Assembly: GCA_030526355.1 (NCBI GenBank)
Contig: JAUNDC010000005.1
Location: forward strand, 62,001-126,000
From: Bacillota bacterium
GTDB taxonomy: Bacteria; Bacillota; Clostridia; Peptostreptococcales; Anaerovoracaceae
Reading direction: 5' to 3'
DNA length: 64,000 nt
The notes under the pieces were generated by a model. It worked only from the letters and a program-made list of their open reading frames with translations, was not told the DNA's origin and ran no database searches. Every line of letters begins with the position of its first letter. The stretch's first letter is position 1. The position numbers and the translations under genes are program-made. Shown here in pieces: positions 28,165-36,463 of the stretch.

Positions 28165-29187
28165 GTGACAGCAGAACAAAAAAATCACAATTTAATAAAA
28201 GCTGCAGTACTGATAGCGCTTCCGGTCATCTTCTTTGTAGGAACAATCTGCATCGGAAGATACAGCGTCAGTCCGGCCGATGTTTTCAAAAGCTTTGTGA
28301 CAGCTATTACAGGAGCAGATCTCGGCGTTGATGAACAGACGATAGGAGTGGTGATAAACCTGCGGCTTCCGAGAGCTATACAGGGCATACTGGTAGGAGC
28401 ATCTCTGGCAGTGAGCGGAGCATGCTTTCAGAGCCTGTTCAGAAATCCCCTTGTATCGAGCGGGATGCTGGGAGTCTCCAACGGAGCAGGCTTCGGGGCG
28501 GCATTATCCATACTACTTTTTAACAGTATGGTCATGACCTCGATATTTTCCTTCGGATTCGGAGTGCTGGCGGTGATACTGGCATACCTTGTAGGTAAAG
28601 TGAGCGGAGGCACACCGACAATAACGCTGGTGCTTGGCGGAACCATAATACAATCGATTTTCTCGGCGCTGCTGTCGCTGATAAAATATGTTGCAGACCC
28701 CTACAGCCAGCTGCCGGCAATCACATTCTGGCTCATGGGAGGAATGGGCTCCACTAAAACCACAGAGCTGGCATTTTCTGCAATCCCTATGCTCATCGGG
28801 CTAATAGGGATGCTGCTGTTCAGATGGAGGCTCAATGTGCTTTCCATGGGGGACAGAGAAGCCAAGACCCTCGGACTTAACGTAGGACTTAACAAAGCTA
28901 TCGTCATAGGCTTTGCGACACTGGCAACAGCCGGAGCCGTATGTGTCAGCGGAGTCATCGGCTGGGTAGGACTTGTAGTGCCGCATATGTGCAGAATGGT
29001 AATCGGCAGTGACAACAAATGGCTCATACCGGCGGCAATCTCAATAGGAGCATGCTTCATGGTATTTGTGGACACCATCTGCAGAACCATTACAGGAGCG
29101 GAGATACCACTAGGTATCGTGACAGCCATTGTAGGCGGACCATTCTTTATCTACCTTTTGAAGAAAACGAAAGGAAGCAACTGGTGA
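28165..29187 (+). CDS. FecCD-family ABC permease, MolB-like
   Basis: This 340-residue permease has about ten membrane helices and the family signatures RLPRAIQGILVGASLAVSGA, QSLFRNPLVSSGMLGVSNGAG and SGVIGWVGLVVPHMCRMVIG. FecCD permeases import iron chelates and cobalamin, and a branch (MolBCA of Haemophilus) imports molybdate and tungstate. The riboswitch upstream and the Mo/W genes in the window favour the oxyanion branch. The start is a GTG at 28165 with GAGG eight bases upstream. The ATPase gene follows after 4 bases. Confidence 0.88.
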   Translation: MTAEQKNHNLIKAAVLIALPVIFFVGTICIGRYSVSPADVFKSFVTAITGADLGVDEQTIGVVINLRLPRAIQGILVGASLAVSGACFQSLFRNPLVSSGMLGVSNGAGFGAALSILLFNSMVMTSIFSFGFGVLAVILAYLVGKVSGGTPTITLVLGGTIIQSIFSALLSLIKYVADPYSQLPAITFWLMGGMGSTKTTELAFSAIPMLIGLIGMLLFRWRLNVLSMGDREAKTLGLNVGLNKAIVIGFATLATAGAVCVSGVIGWVGLVVPHMCRMVIGSDNKWLIPAAISIGACFMVFVDTICRTITGAEIPLGIVTAIVGGPFFIYLLKKTKGSNW

Positions 29188-29191
29188 TAAA

Positions 29192-29995
29192 ATGAAACTT
29201 ATGGAAGTACGCGATGCAGCCTTTACATATGACAATAAACGGATGATATTCGACGGGATAAATTTTGATATAAAAAAGGGAGAAATCCTCTGCATCATAG
29301 GACCCAACGGATGCGGCAAATCTACTCTGATAGACTGCCTGCTGGGGCTCAAAAAACTCAAAAGAGGCCAGATCACCATCGGAGGCAGAAGCATTGAACA
29401 GATGAAGCCGCGGGAATTTGCAGAGCATGTGGCATACGTTCCCCAGGGACACAAGACCACTTTTGCATATACAGTACTTGACGTGGTGACAATGGGCAGA
29501 ACATATGCAGCAAGAATGTTTTCACCTCCGGACGAGCAGGAGAAGGAAATAGCACGTGATGCGCTGAAGCAGGTGGGGCTTGAGGGCTTTGAAGACAGAG
29601 AATATACCAAGCTTTCGGGGGGCGAGCTGCAGCTGGTGATAATAGCCAGGGCAATAGCGCAGCAGTCACAGCTTCTGGTGATGGATGAGCCGACGGCACA
29701 TCTTGACTTTACCCATGAGCTTACGGTTATGGAAATCGTTGCGAAGCTGGTGAAGGAAAAGAAAATATCGATTATTATGGCGACACATTTTCTCAATCAG
29801 GCATATTATCTGGAGAATGCAGGCGTGGATACCAGAGTGGCACTGATAAACGGTGAAAATTTCGCACAGATGGGCAGACCATCGGAGGTTCTCACGACGG
29901 AGAATCTGGAGAAAACCTTCAATATAGTAGCAGAAATCGTATCGGACGGAAGCGGAGTACGAAAATATATACTGCCGCTGCGTAACAAGAGGTAA
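29192..29995 (+). CDS. ABC transporter ATP-binding protein, MolC-like
   Basis: This 267-residue ATPase is the partner of the FecCD-type permease. Motifs are Walker A GPNGCGKST (about residue 37), Q-loop YVPQGHKTTFAYTVLDVVTMG (about 85), signature LSGGELQLV (about 142) and Walker B LLVMDEPTAHLD (about 163). The TVLDVVTMGR segment is typical of iron/cobalamin/molybdate-type importers. It is tightly packed between the permease and binding-protein genes and under the same riboswitch. The substrate is inferred from context. Confidence 0.88.
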   Translation: MKLMEVRDAAFTYDNKRMIFDGINFDIKKGEILCIIGPNGCGKSTLIDCLLGLKKLKRGQITIGGRSIEQMKPREFAEHVAYVPQGHKTTFAYTVLDVVTMGRTYAARMFSPPDEQEKEIARDALKQVGLEGFEDREYTKLSGGELQLVIIARAIAQQSQLLVMDEPTAHLDFTHELTVMEIVAKLVKEKKISIIMATHFLNQAYYLENAGVDTRVALINGENFAQMGRPSEVLTTENLEKTFNIVAEIVSDGSGVRKYILPLRNKR

Positions 29996-29997
29996 TT

Positions 29998-31092
29998 ATG
30001 AAAAAGAAACAAACCACAATTATATCAATAATACTGGCAATACTTATGGCCTTTACCGTCACAGGCTTTACAGGCTGCGGAGGAGATGGCAGCAGCGGGC
30101 AGGGAGACAAAACAGTGACCGACTGTGCAGGCAGGCAGGTGGAGATTCCTGAAGACCCCGAGAATGTAGCGTGCCTTTATGCCACAGCAGCTCATATGAT
30201 GGCAATGCTGGATGAGGAACAGAAAATAGTAGGATGCCCAAACGGCGTCAAGTCGGACGTACTGATGCAGATGAAGTATCCTGAAATCACGGAAACCGCA
30301 ACGCCGCATCAGGAAGGTTCCGTAAATGCAGAGGAGCTGCTGAGAATAGACACTGATCTGGCTCTTGTCAGCTTTTCACTGGCAGCAAGCGAAGGCGAGA
30401 TGGCCAAGCTTGATGAGCTGGGGATACCGTACGTGGTAATAGATTATACAACCATAGACGAGCTCAGGACGGCCGTCAAGGTTGCAGGAGAGGTCTTTGG
30501 CAAAGAGGATAAGGCGCAGGCTTATCTGAAATTCTTTGACGACACGCTGACGATGGTGGACGATCGGCTTGCCGATGTTGATATGAAGGATGCACCGAGC
30601 GTATATCATTCGGTAAATGAAGCGATACGAACAGACCCGGAAGGCTCTATCTGCGGTGAAATTATGGAGAGAGCCAAGGTTGAGGATGTTTCCATTGCAA
30701 AGGGAACACTATCTACAGGAAAGAACGCATACGTGACGCTGGAGGAAATATATAACTGGGATCCGGATGCTTTCATCGCCAACGAATATTCCGTTACGGA
30801 TTACATACTGTCCGACTCTAAGTGGAGCGGGCTTACAGCCGTGAAAAACAAGAACGTGTACACTTTGCCTGTAGGGGCAACACGCTGGTGTCATCCGGGC
30901 TCAATGGAAGCCCATATGGGTGTGCTGGCAGTGGCACTGCAGTTTTATCCTGACAGATTCAAGGATTTTGATATGAAGGAATACACATCGGATTATTACA
31001 AGGAATACTTCGGGCTTGAGCTCGATGATAAGACGATAGACAAAATACTTGCAGGCGAAGGCATGAGAATGTCCAATTCGCCGGTTCAGTAA
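29998..31092 (+). CDS. ABC transporter substrate-binding lipoprotein, MolA-like
   Basis: This 364-residue lipoprotein has a signal ending TGFTGC and a class-III (TroA/BtuF-type) binding fold: VTDCAGRQVEIPEDPENVAC starts lobe 1, VNAEELLRIDTDLALVS and the long connecting helix follow, and VYTLPVGATRWCHPGSMEAH lies in lobe 2. In such proteins the cleft residues decide the ligand. The Cys/Arg/Trp/His-rich stretch GATRWCHPG could bind an oxyanion or a metal. I favour molybdate or tungstate because of the Moco-type riboswitch, but an iron or corrinoid ligand is possible. Confidence 0.85.
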   Translation: MKKKQTTIISIILAILMAFTVTGFTGCGGDGSSGQGDKTVTDCAGRQVEIPEDPENVACLYATAAHMMAMLDEEQKIVGCPNGVKSDVLMQMKYPEITETATPHQEGSVNAEELLRIDTDLALVSFSLAASEGEMAKLDELGIPYVVIDYTTIDELRTAVKVAGEVFGKEDKAQAYLKFFDDTLTMVDDRLADVDMKDAPSVYHSVNEAIRTDPEGSICGEIMERAKVEDVSIAKGTLSTGKNAYVTLEEIYNWDPDAFIANEYSVTDYILSDSKWSGLTAVKNKNVYTLPVGATRWCHPGSMEAHMGVLAVALQFYPDRFKDFDMKEYTSDYYKEYFGLELDDKTIDKILAGEGMRMSNSPVQ

Positions 31093-31108
31093 ATTGAGGT
31101 GAAACATT

Positions 31109-32083
31109 ATGGAACAGATGCAGAAGGTAATGGAAGCAGTGATGAACGAGCTGAGAAAGGTCATCGTAGGCAAGGATGATGTAATCAGGAAGGTTCTGAT
31201 GGTAGTAATTGCAGGAGGCCATATACTGCTGGAGGACGTGCCCGGAGTAGGCAAAACAACGCTGGCACTGGGGCTTTCCAAGGTCATGAATCTTGATTAC
31301 AAGAGAATGCAGTTTACGCCGGATACGATGGCAAGCGATATTACAGGCTTTTCCGTATACAACAAGGAAACAGGCGAGCTTGAGTACAAACCGGGAGCAG
31401 CAATGTGCAATCTGTTCCTGGCGGATGAAATCAACAGAACATCGGCCAAGACACAGGCAGCGCTGCTGGAGGTAATGGAAGAGGGCGGAATGACGGTTGA
31501 CGGAGTAACCCACAGAACACCGGACCCGTTCGTATGCATTGCAACTCAGAACCCGCTGGGAAGCGCAGGTACACAGAAGCTTCCGGATTCACAGCTGGAC
31601 AGATTCATGGCACGCCTTTCCATGGGATATCCAGATCTGGCAAGCCAGGTGGATATAGTCAAGCAGAGACAGCTGACGGATCCTATGGATACTGTAAGAT
31701 CACTTATCAACGCGGCGCATATCAAAGCTATGAGAAAGGCCGTACAGATGGTGCATATGGAGGATGAGGTCATCAGATATGCAGCTGAACTTTGCGAGAA
31801 GACTAGAAATGAGGAAGCTGTGGAACAAGGAGTCAGTCCGAGAGCAGTGCTGGCACTGGTGCAGATGGCGAAGGCGGCGGCGCTGATGGACGGCAGGGAT
31901 TATGCGATACCACAGGATGTCAAGAGCGTGTTTATCGACGTTTGCGCCCACAGACTTATTCTGACTGCCAGAGCAAGGATAAGGAAGGAAACCGAAGAGA
32001 AGGTGCTGCAGGGCATTATGGCAGAGGTCAAGCCTCCACAGATAATAGACAGGAAGAAAAAGCAGGACGGTAAAAATGCTTAA
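31109..32083 (+). CDS. MoxR-family AAA+ ATPase
   Basis: This 324-residue MoxR-type ATPase has Walker A EDVPGVGKTT (about residue 42), a conserved RMQFTPDTMASDITGF segment, Walker B LFLADEINR (about 105), and GSAGTQKLPDSQLDRFMARL with the sensor and arginine-finger region. MoxR proteins act as chaperones, often for metal-cofactor insertion or assembly of surface complexes, and commonly precede DUF58 and transglutaminase genes, as here. The gap from the transporter gene is only 16 bp with no terminator visible, so the module appears to be co-transcribed from the riboswitch operon. Confidence 0.92.
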   Translation: MEQMQKVMEAVMNELRKVIVGKDDVIRKVLMVVIAGGHILLEDVPGVGKTTLALGLSKVMNLDYKRMQFTPDTMASDITGFSVYNKETGELEYKPGAAMCNLFLADEINRTSAKTQAALLEVMEEGGMTVDGVTHRTPDPFVCIATQNPLGSAGTQKLPDSQLDRFMARLSMGYPDLASQVDIVKQRQLTDPMDTVRSLINAAHIKAMRKAVQMVHMEDEVIRYAAELCEKTRNEEAVEQGVSPRAVLALVQMAKAAALMDGRDYAIPQDVKSVFIDVCAHRLILTARARIRKETEEKVLQGIMAEVKPPQIIDRKKKQDGKNA

Positions 32084-33230
32084 GAACAGAGTGTTTTATG
32101 TGCTGCTTCTTGCAGCCGCAGCACTGATATACATTTTTACAAATACATACTATACGCTGACACTGCTGGCGGTCTGTGTGGTATTGCCGGTGGTTTCACT
32201 GGTGCTCATGCTGATTGCAGGAAGAGGAATCACAATAGAGCTATCGCTGCCGCAGACTGCAGAAAAAAAAGCAGCATCCCTCACATACCGGATAAATAAT
32301 CCGGGACGTTATCCTGTAGCCAGAATAACCTTTCGCATCAGGATGGAAAACCAGATGACAGGAGCCGCCAGAGAGCGAAGAGTAAGTGCTACCGCAGGGA
32401 GCAGAGAAACTGTGACTGCGGAGCTTTCGCTGCAGAACAGCAAGGTGGGGACAGTGGTGGTATCTACGACTAAAATACGTGTCTATGATGCCTTCGGACT
32501 TTTTGTTTTCAGGAAACCCGATCTGCCGGATCAGGCAGTTATCATTTATCCGGATATGCGCAATGTTGAGGTGCATATGGAGAAGCCGGTGGAAAATACC
32601 GGCGACGGCAGCAGGTATTCCCCTGACAGACCAGGTCAGGACGTCAGTGAAATATTTGCTTTGCGTGAATACGTGCCGGGGGATGAGATAAGAAAAATCC
32701 ACTGGAAGCTTTCAGGTAAAACGGACAGGACCATGGTCAGAGACTTCAGTCTGCCTTTGAACTATTCGGTATTTCTGCTGCTGGAGCTTACACGGGGAAG
32801 CGAGGAGCTGGTGGATGCACAGGTTGAGATCTTTCTGGCACTTTCCAGAACCCTTCTCGAGAACGGCATCAGTCACAATATGGGCTGGTATGATGCTGCA
32901 GAAGAGAGATTCAATGTTGAGGAGCTTGATGATTTCGAGGAGCTTGAGCTGGCGGCAGCCGGAGTGCTGTCATCCTATGCTGCAGAAGAAAGCGGCGCGG
33001 CTCTTGACTTTTATTCAGCCAGTGGATACCGCAGCAGAAACAACATTCTGCTGTATGTGGTAACAGAGCCGAAGCTTGACAAGATTGCGGAGCTTGAGGT
33101 ATATCAGCGGATGCAGACGATTCTGATTTATGAGGATGAGACTGCGGCCAAAGCTGCGGAGCAGGAGATAGAGGCTGTTACGGTTTCAGTAAAGGAGGCT
33201 GCCGAGGGCATGCCTGAGATAATAGTTTAG
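32076..33230 (+). CDS. DUF58 domain membrane protein
   Basis: This 384-residue protein has two N-terminal membrane helices (VFYVLLLAAAALIYIFTN and a second near residue 35). A beta-sandwich-like region follows, then the DUF58 core around residues 195-240 (FALREYVPGDEIRKIHWKLS and TMVRDFSLPLNYSVFLLLEL), which is related to von Willebrand A domains. It overlaps the MoxR gene by 8 bases and precedes a transglutaminase gene, the standard three-gene module. Its biochemical role is unknown; it probably anchors the MoxR system at the membrane. Confidence 0.9.
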   Translation: MLKNRVFYVLLLAAAALIYIFTNTYYTLTLLAVCVVLPVVSLVLMLIAGRGITIELSLPQTAEKKAASLTYRINNPGRYPVARITFRIRMENQMTGAARERRVSATAGSRETVTAELSLQNSKVGTVVVSTTKIRVYDAFGLFVFRKPDLPDQAVIIYPDMRNVEVHMEKPVENTGDGSRYSPDRPGQDVSEIFALREYVPGDEIRKIHWKLSGKTDRTMVRDFSLPLNYSVFLLLELTRGSEELVDAQVEIFLALSRTLLENGISHNMGWYDAAEERFNVEELDDFEELELAAAGVLSSYAAEESGAALDFYSASGYRSRNNILLYVVTEPKLDKIAELEVYQRMQTILIYEDETAAKAAEQEIEAVTVSVKEAAEGMPEIIV

Positions 33231-33290
33231 GCGGAATAAACCCAGCGGTGTGATGCCGGATGAGCAATGAATTAAAAGGCGTTAATTAAT

Positions 33291-35705
33291 ATGAATTTGT
33301 TTAACAGACAGCAGGGGTCAGCGATGGATCTGATCCAGATAACAGATGCAGGTGAAGGCCGTCATATTCTGAGGGCCTTGTTTGAGCTGCTTCTGACCGT
33401 GGCAATGTCTGTGGCATGCTGGTACACGTACTTTTCCATGTTCCCTAATCCTGTCAATGATACGGTGTCGGTGCTGCTTATCGTTTTGCTTCCTGCAGTG
33501 CTGTACTGTATATGCAGAAGACCGCTTCTGGGCCGGTTTATGGTGTTCTATATTTTCCTCATCATAGCGGTGTTTTTCGTGCTGTTTTACAGCTCTGTAT
33601 GGAACGGATTTCTGGTTATGGCCAATATCGTTGTGGAGGTGCTGAACAACCAGCTGGATGCGGGTCTGATACCATTTGAGCTGACAGGAGATATTGCTGA
33701 CTGGAGCAGAGATACCATGATGGCGCTTATTCCTGTAACGCTGCTCAGCTCTGCGGCAATTGTCTACAGTGTATATTACAAGGAGCCGCTTATAGGCTTT
33801 GTAATGACAGCACTGCCTGTAATTACAGGGCTTTGCCTCAAAGCGGAGCCGTCAGTGTGGCTGCTGGCACTTATGCTGATATGCTGGACGGGGCTGATGG
33901 TGCTGTCTGCTGTTGCAAGACCTGCAAGCAGCAGGAAACGAAGGGTCATATACATTCAGAACCCAAGGCAGTCAACATTGCCGTACATTTTCATGAGCAT
34001 AACACTGGTGCTGCTGCTGGGATACATACTGGCGTTTTCAGGCGATGATTACAGACCTCCGCAGAGCGTGGATGAGGCGAAGTCTGCCGTGATTGCCGCT
34101 GAAGAGCATATCAGATACGATAAGCTGGGCGGCGATGATATAGATCAGCTGGGTAGGGGTGATCTGACTACGACACACCCTATGGAATACACCGATAACA
34201 CTGTGCTGCAGCTTAAGATGCAGATGCCTCAGCCGATGTATCTGCGAGGCTTCGTTGGAGGCAGTTATGCAGACGGCAAATGGACAGAGGCCGAGGATGG
34301 TGCTTATTCCGGTGAATATACAGGAATGATGGAATGGCTTGAGCAGCAGAATTTCTATCCGTGGATGCAGCAGGAGAGGCTGTACCGTATGTCGAAGAAC
34401 TATGACTTTGTATCCGTTGATGTGACTAACGTAAACGGCAGCAGCAAGTATATATATCTGCCGTACGAGGCTGCACTGACAGGCGATACATTGCCGGACA
34501 AGTTAAAGTATGAGAAGGATTACGGAGCCCTGGCGAAGGGTCTTACCGGTCAGAGGGAATATACCTTCAAGGCGTTTCTGGCACGTATGGAGGATTACGA
34601 TGAGCAGAAAATCGCCCAGTGGCTTGCAGAGGTGAAGCAGAGCCCTGATTGGGATGAATATGCAGAGCCTGAAGCTGTGTACAGAAGATATGTGTATGAT
34701 ACATATGTGTACGTTCCGGAAAAGGAACACGAGGCGCTTGCAGCCGTTGACGCAGACAAATGCCTGGGAAAGACGGTAGCGTACACTTTACATCACATAC
34801 GTTCGGTTTTTGATGAAAAATATCAATATGACATCGAGTGCGAGGCAGCCGGAGAGGGTGCAGACGAGCTGGAGAATTTCCTGCAGAAGGGTAGAGGAAA
34901 TGACATGCATTTTGCGACTGCGGCGACGCTCATGTTCAGGTGTGCCGGAATTCCGGCCAGATATGCTGAAGGATATTATCTGTCACCGAAGGAGATGAAG
35001 CTCTATACGGAGATGAGCGATATCAGCTACAACGTGCTGGATTCCAACGCTCACTGCTGGGTTGAGATATATATTGATGAAATAGGCTGGTTCCCTGTGG
35101 AGGTTATACCGGGCTTCTACGATATGGAAAAGCAGGAGACCAGTGAGGTCCAGGAGGACGAAAAGATAGAAGAAGAAACGAATCAGATGTATGAGGATCA
35201 GGCGCCGGAAGAGTCGGAGCCTGAGAAGCATCAGGAGGAAGAGCCTAGGCATATCAATCCTCTGATTCTGTTTATACTGTTCATTTTGCTGGCGATTCTT
35301 ATCTATGAGCTGGCGGGCAGAAGACATGTGCGAAAAAGGTACGCTACCTTTGAGACGGTGTTTACCGATGCAGTGGTATATGCTATGTACAAGCATGTAA
35401 GCAGGCTTATGGCATTTGATAAGCATAAGCTGCCGGCAGATCCTTATGACAGACTTGATGAAATCTCAGCATGCTATGACGGCAGTGAAGAGCAGGGTGC
35501 AGAAGCTTCAGCGGAGGACGGTGCAGTGATGACCTTTGCCGAATTCCTGAGACTTGTCAACAGGGTGCGCTTTGGCAGGGTAAGTCTGACAGAAGCTGAG
35601 CACAAAAAAATGGCCGCATATGTGAAGCACACAGGCAGCCAGATTTATGACAGACAGAATCGTATCAGGAAGCTGATAATGAAATTTATTGTTTTTTACG
35701 TCTGA
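33291..35705 (+). CDS. transmembrane transglutaminase-like protein
   Basis: This 804-residue protein has about six or seven N-terminal membrane helices (residues 20-245), an extracellular linker, a transglutaminase/protease core and one further helix (LILFILFILLAILIYELAG, about 660-680) before a cytoplasmic DUF4129-like tail. The core is intact in outline: RGNDMHFATAATLMFRCAGI aligns with the family's catalytic region, and NAHCWVEIYIDEIGWFPVEV carries the His-Asp region. The usual catalytic Cys position (often GxCx-FA) appears here as NDMHFA, so the nucleophile may be missing and the domain non-catalytic. The start is ambiguous: ATG 33291 or ATG 33324, the latter with a better AGGGG site. The 3' end overlaps the next gene by 20 bp. 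Confidence 0.88.
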   Translation: MNLFNRQQGSAMDLIQITDAGEGRHILRALFELLLTVAMSVACWYTYFSMFPNPVNDTVSVLLIVLLPAVLYCICRRPLLGRFMVFYIFLIIAVFFVLFYSSVWNGFLVMANIVVEVLNNQLDAGLIPFELTGDIADWSRDTMMALIPVTLLSSAAIVYSVYYKEPLIGFVMTALPVITGLCLKAEPSVWLLALMLICWTGLMVLSAVARPASSRKRRVIYIQNPRQSTLPYIFMSITLVLLLGYILAFSGDDYRPPQSVDEAKSAVIAAEEHIRYDKLGGDDIDQLGRGDLTTTHPMEYTDNTVLQLKMQMPQPMYLRGFVGGSYADGKWTEAEDGAYSGEYTGMMEWLEQQNFYPWMQQERLYRMSKNYDFVSVDVTNVNGSSKYIYLPYEAALTGDTLPDKLKYEKDYGALAKGLTGQREYTFKAFLARMEDYDEQKIAQWLAEVKQSPDWDEYAEPEAVYRRYVYDTYVYVPEKEHEALAAVDADKCLGKTVAYTLHHIRSVFDEKYQYDIECEAAGEGADELENFLQKGRGNDMHFATAATLMFRCAGIPARYAEGYYLSPKEMKLYTEMSDISYNVLDSNAHCWVEIYIDEIGWFPVEVIPGFYDMEKQETSEVQEDEKIEEETNQMYEDQAPEESEPEKHQEEEPRHINPLILFILFILLAILIYELAGRRHVRKRYATFETVFTDAVVYAMYKHVSRLMAFDKHKLPADPYDRLDEISACYDGSEEQGAEASAEDGAVMTFAEFLRLVNRVRFGRVSLTEAEHKKMAAYVKHTGSQIYDRQNRIRKLIMKFIVFYV

Positions 35706-36408
35706 TTATGATAAATACCGCAGTGAATGCGATAATCAGAACAATGAGAACAACAGCGGCGATGCGTGCGATGGAAGCCATATCGGGACCTGATTCTTCC
35801 GACACATCATCGAGGCCGTCCTTGTTTACCGGCACGGAATTGGCGTTTTCGCCGGAAGCTGTTTCATAGGTGATGATATAATCGCCCAGCTCCTTGAGTA
35901 TCTTGTTTTCCTTGTCGGTGCGCTGGGTACCGGTAGTGAAGCTGATAGTGTGTGCATTGTCTATGACAGTTCCGTTTTTAGCCATAACAGTATTGTCAAC
36001 GGCTATGCGGTAGCTGGTTTCAGGCTTCAGATCCTCAGCCGGCTGGATGAAAACCTGTTTTTTGTATTCTTTCTGGACCTGATTGTCAGGGAATATCAGC
36101 TTGATGGCAACTGCATTGCCGTCTGCGTCGGTCAGATGGAAGCAGAGTTTGTTGTTGGCCAGGACGGTGACATTGCAGATATTCTTGTTGAAGTCCAGCT
36201 GGATGGTTTCGTTCAGGGCAACATCCTGCGCTCCGTCGGATATGGAGGAGCTTTCCAGAGTGAGGGGAATATCGCGGTTTTTGCCGTCTCCGGAACCATC
36301 ACCGGCACCTGTGCCGTCACCGTCGTCAGCGAAAACCGGTGAAGCGGCAAAGGCCATGATGATGCACAGAAGAATCGTGATTATGCAGGATCTTTTATGA
36401 TTTAACAT
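35686..36408 (-). CDS. exported membrane-anchored protein with a Big_5-type Ig-like domain
   Basis: This 240-residue protein has a signal peptide (SCIITILLCIIMAFAASPVFA), a short Gly/Asp-rich linker and one SbsA/Big_5-type Ig-like domain (about 55-155; SSSISDGAQDVALNETIQLD, LKPETSYRIAVDNTVMA, HTISFTTG). A C-terminal helix (IARIAAVVLIVLIIAFTAVF) is followed by IIIRRKKQ. It would therefore be anchored with the Ig domain outside. It converges on the transglutaminase gene with a 20-bp overlap and diverges from the next surface protein with a 55-bp gap that must contain both promoters. It may belong functionally to the module, but this is inference. Confidence 0.75.
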   Translation of the reverse strand: MLNHKRSCIITILLCIIMAFAASPVFADDGDGTGAGDGSGDGKNRDIPLTLESSSISDGAQDVALNETIQLDFNKNICNVTVLANNKLCFHLTDADGNAVAIKLIFPDNQVQKEYKKQVFIQPAEDLKPETSYRIAVDNTVMAKNGTVIDNAHTISFTTGTQRTDKENKILKELGDYIITYETASGENANSVPVNKDGLDDVSEESGPDMASIARIAAVVLIVLIIAFTAVFIIIRRKKQ

Positions 36409-36463
36409 GAATTATCTCCTTTGAAATATATTTAAATCTATCATACCACACATGGAGGAAAAA

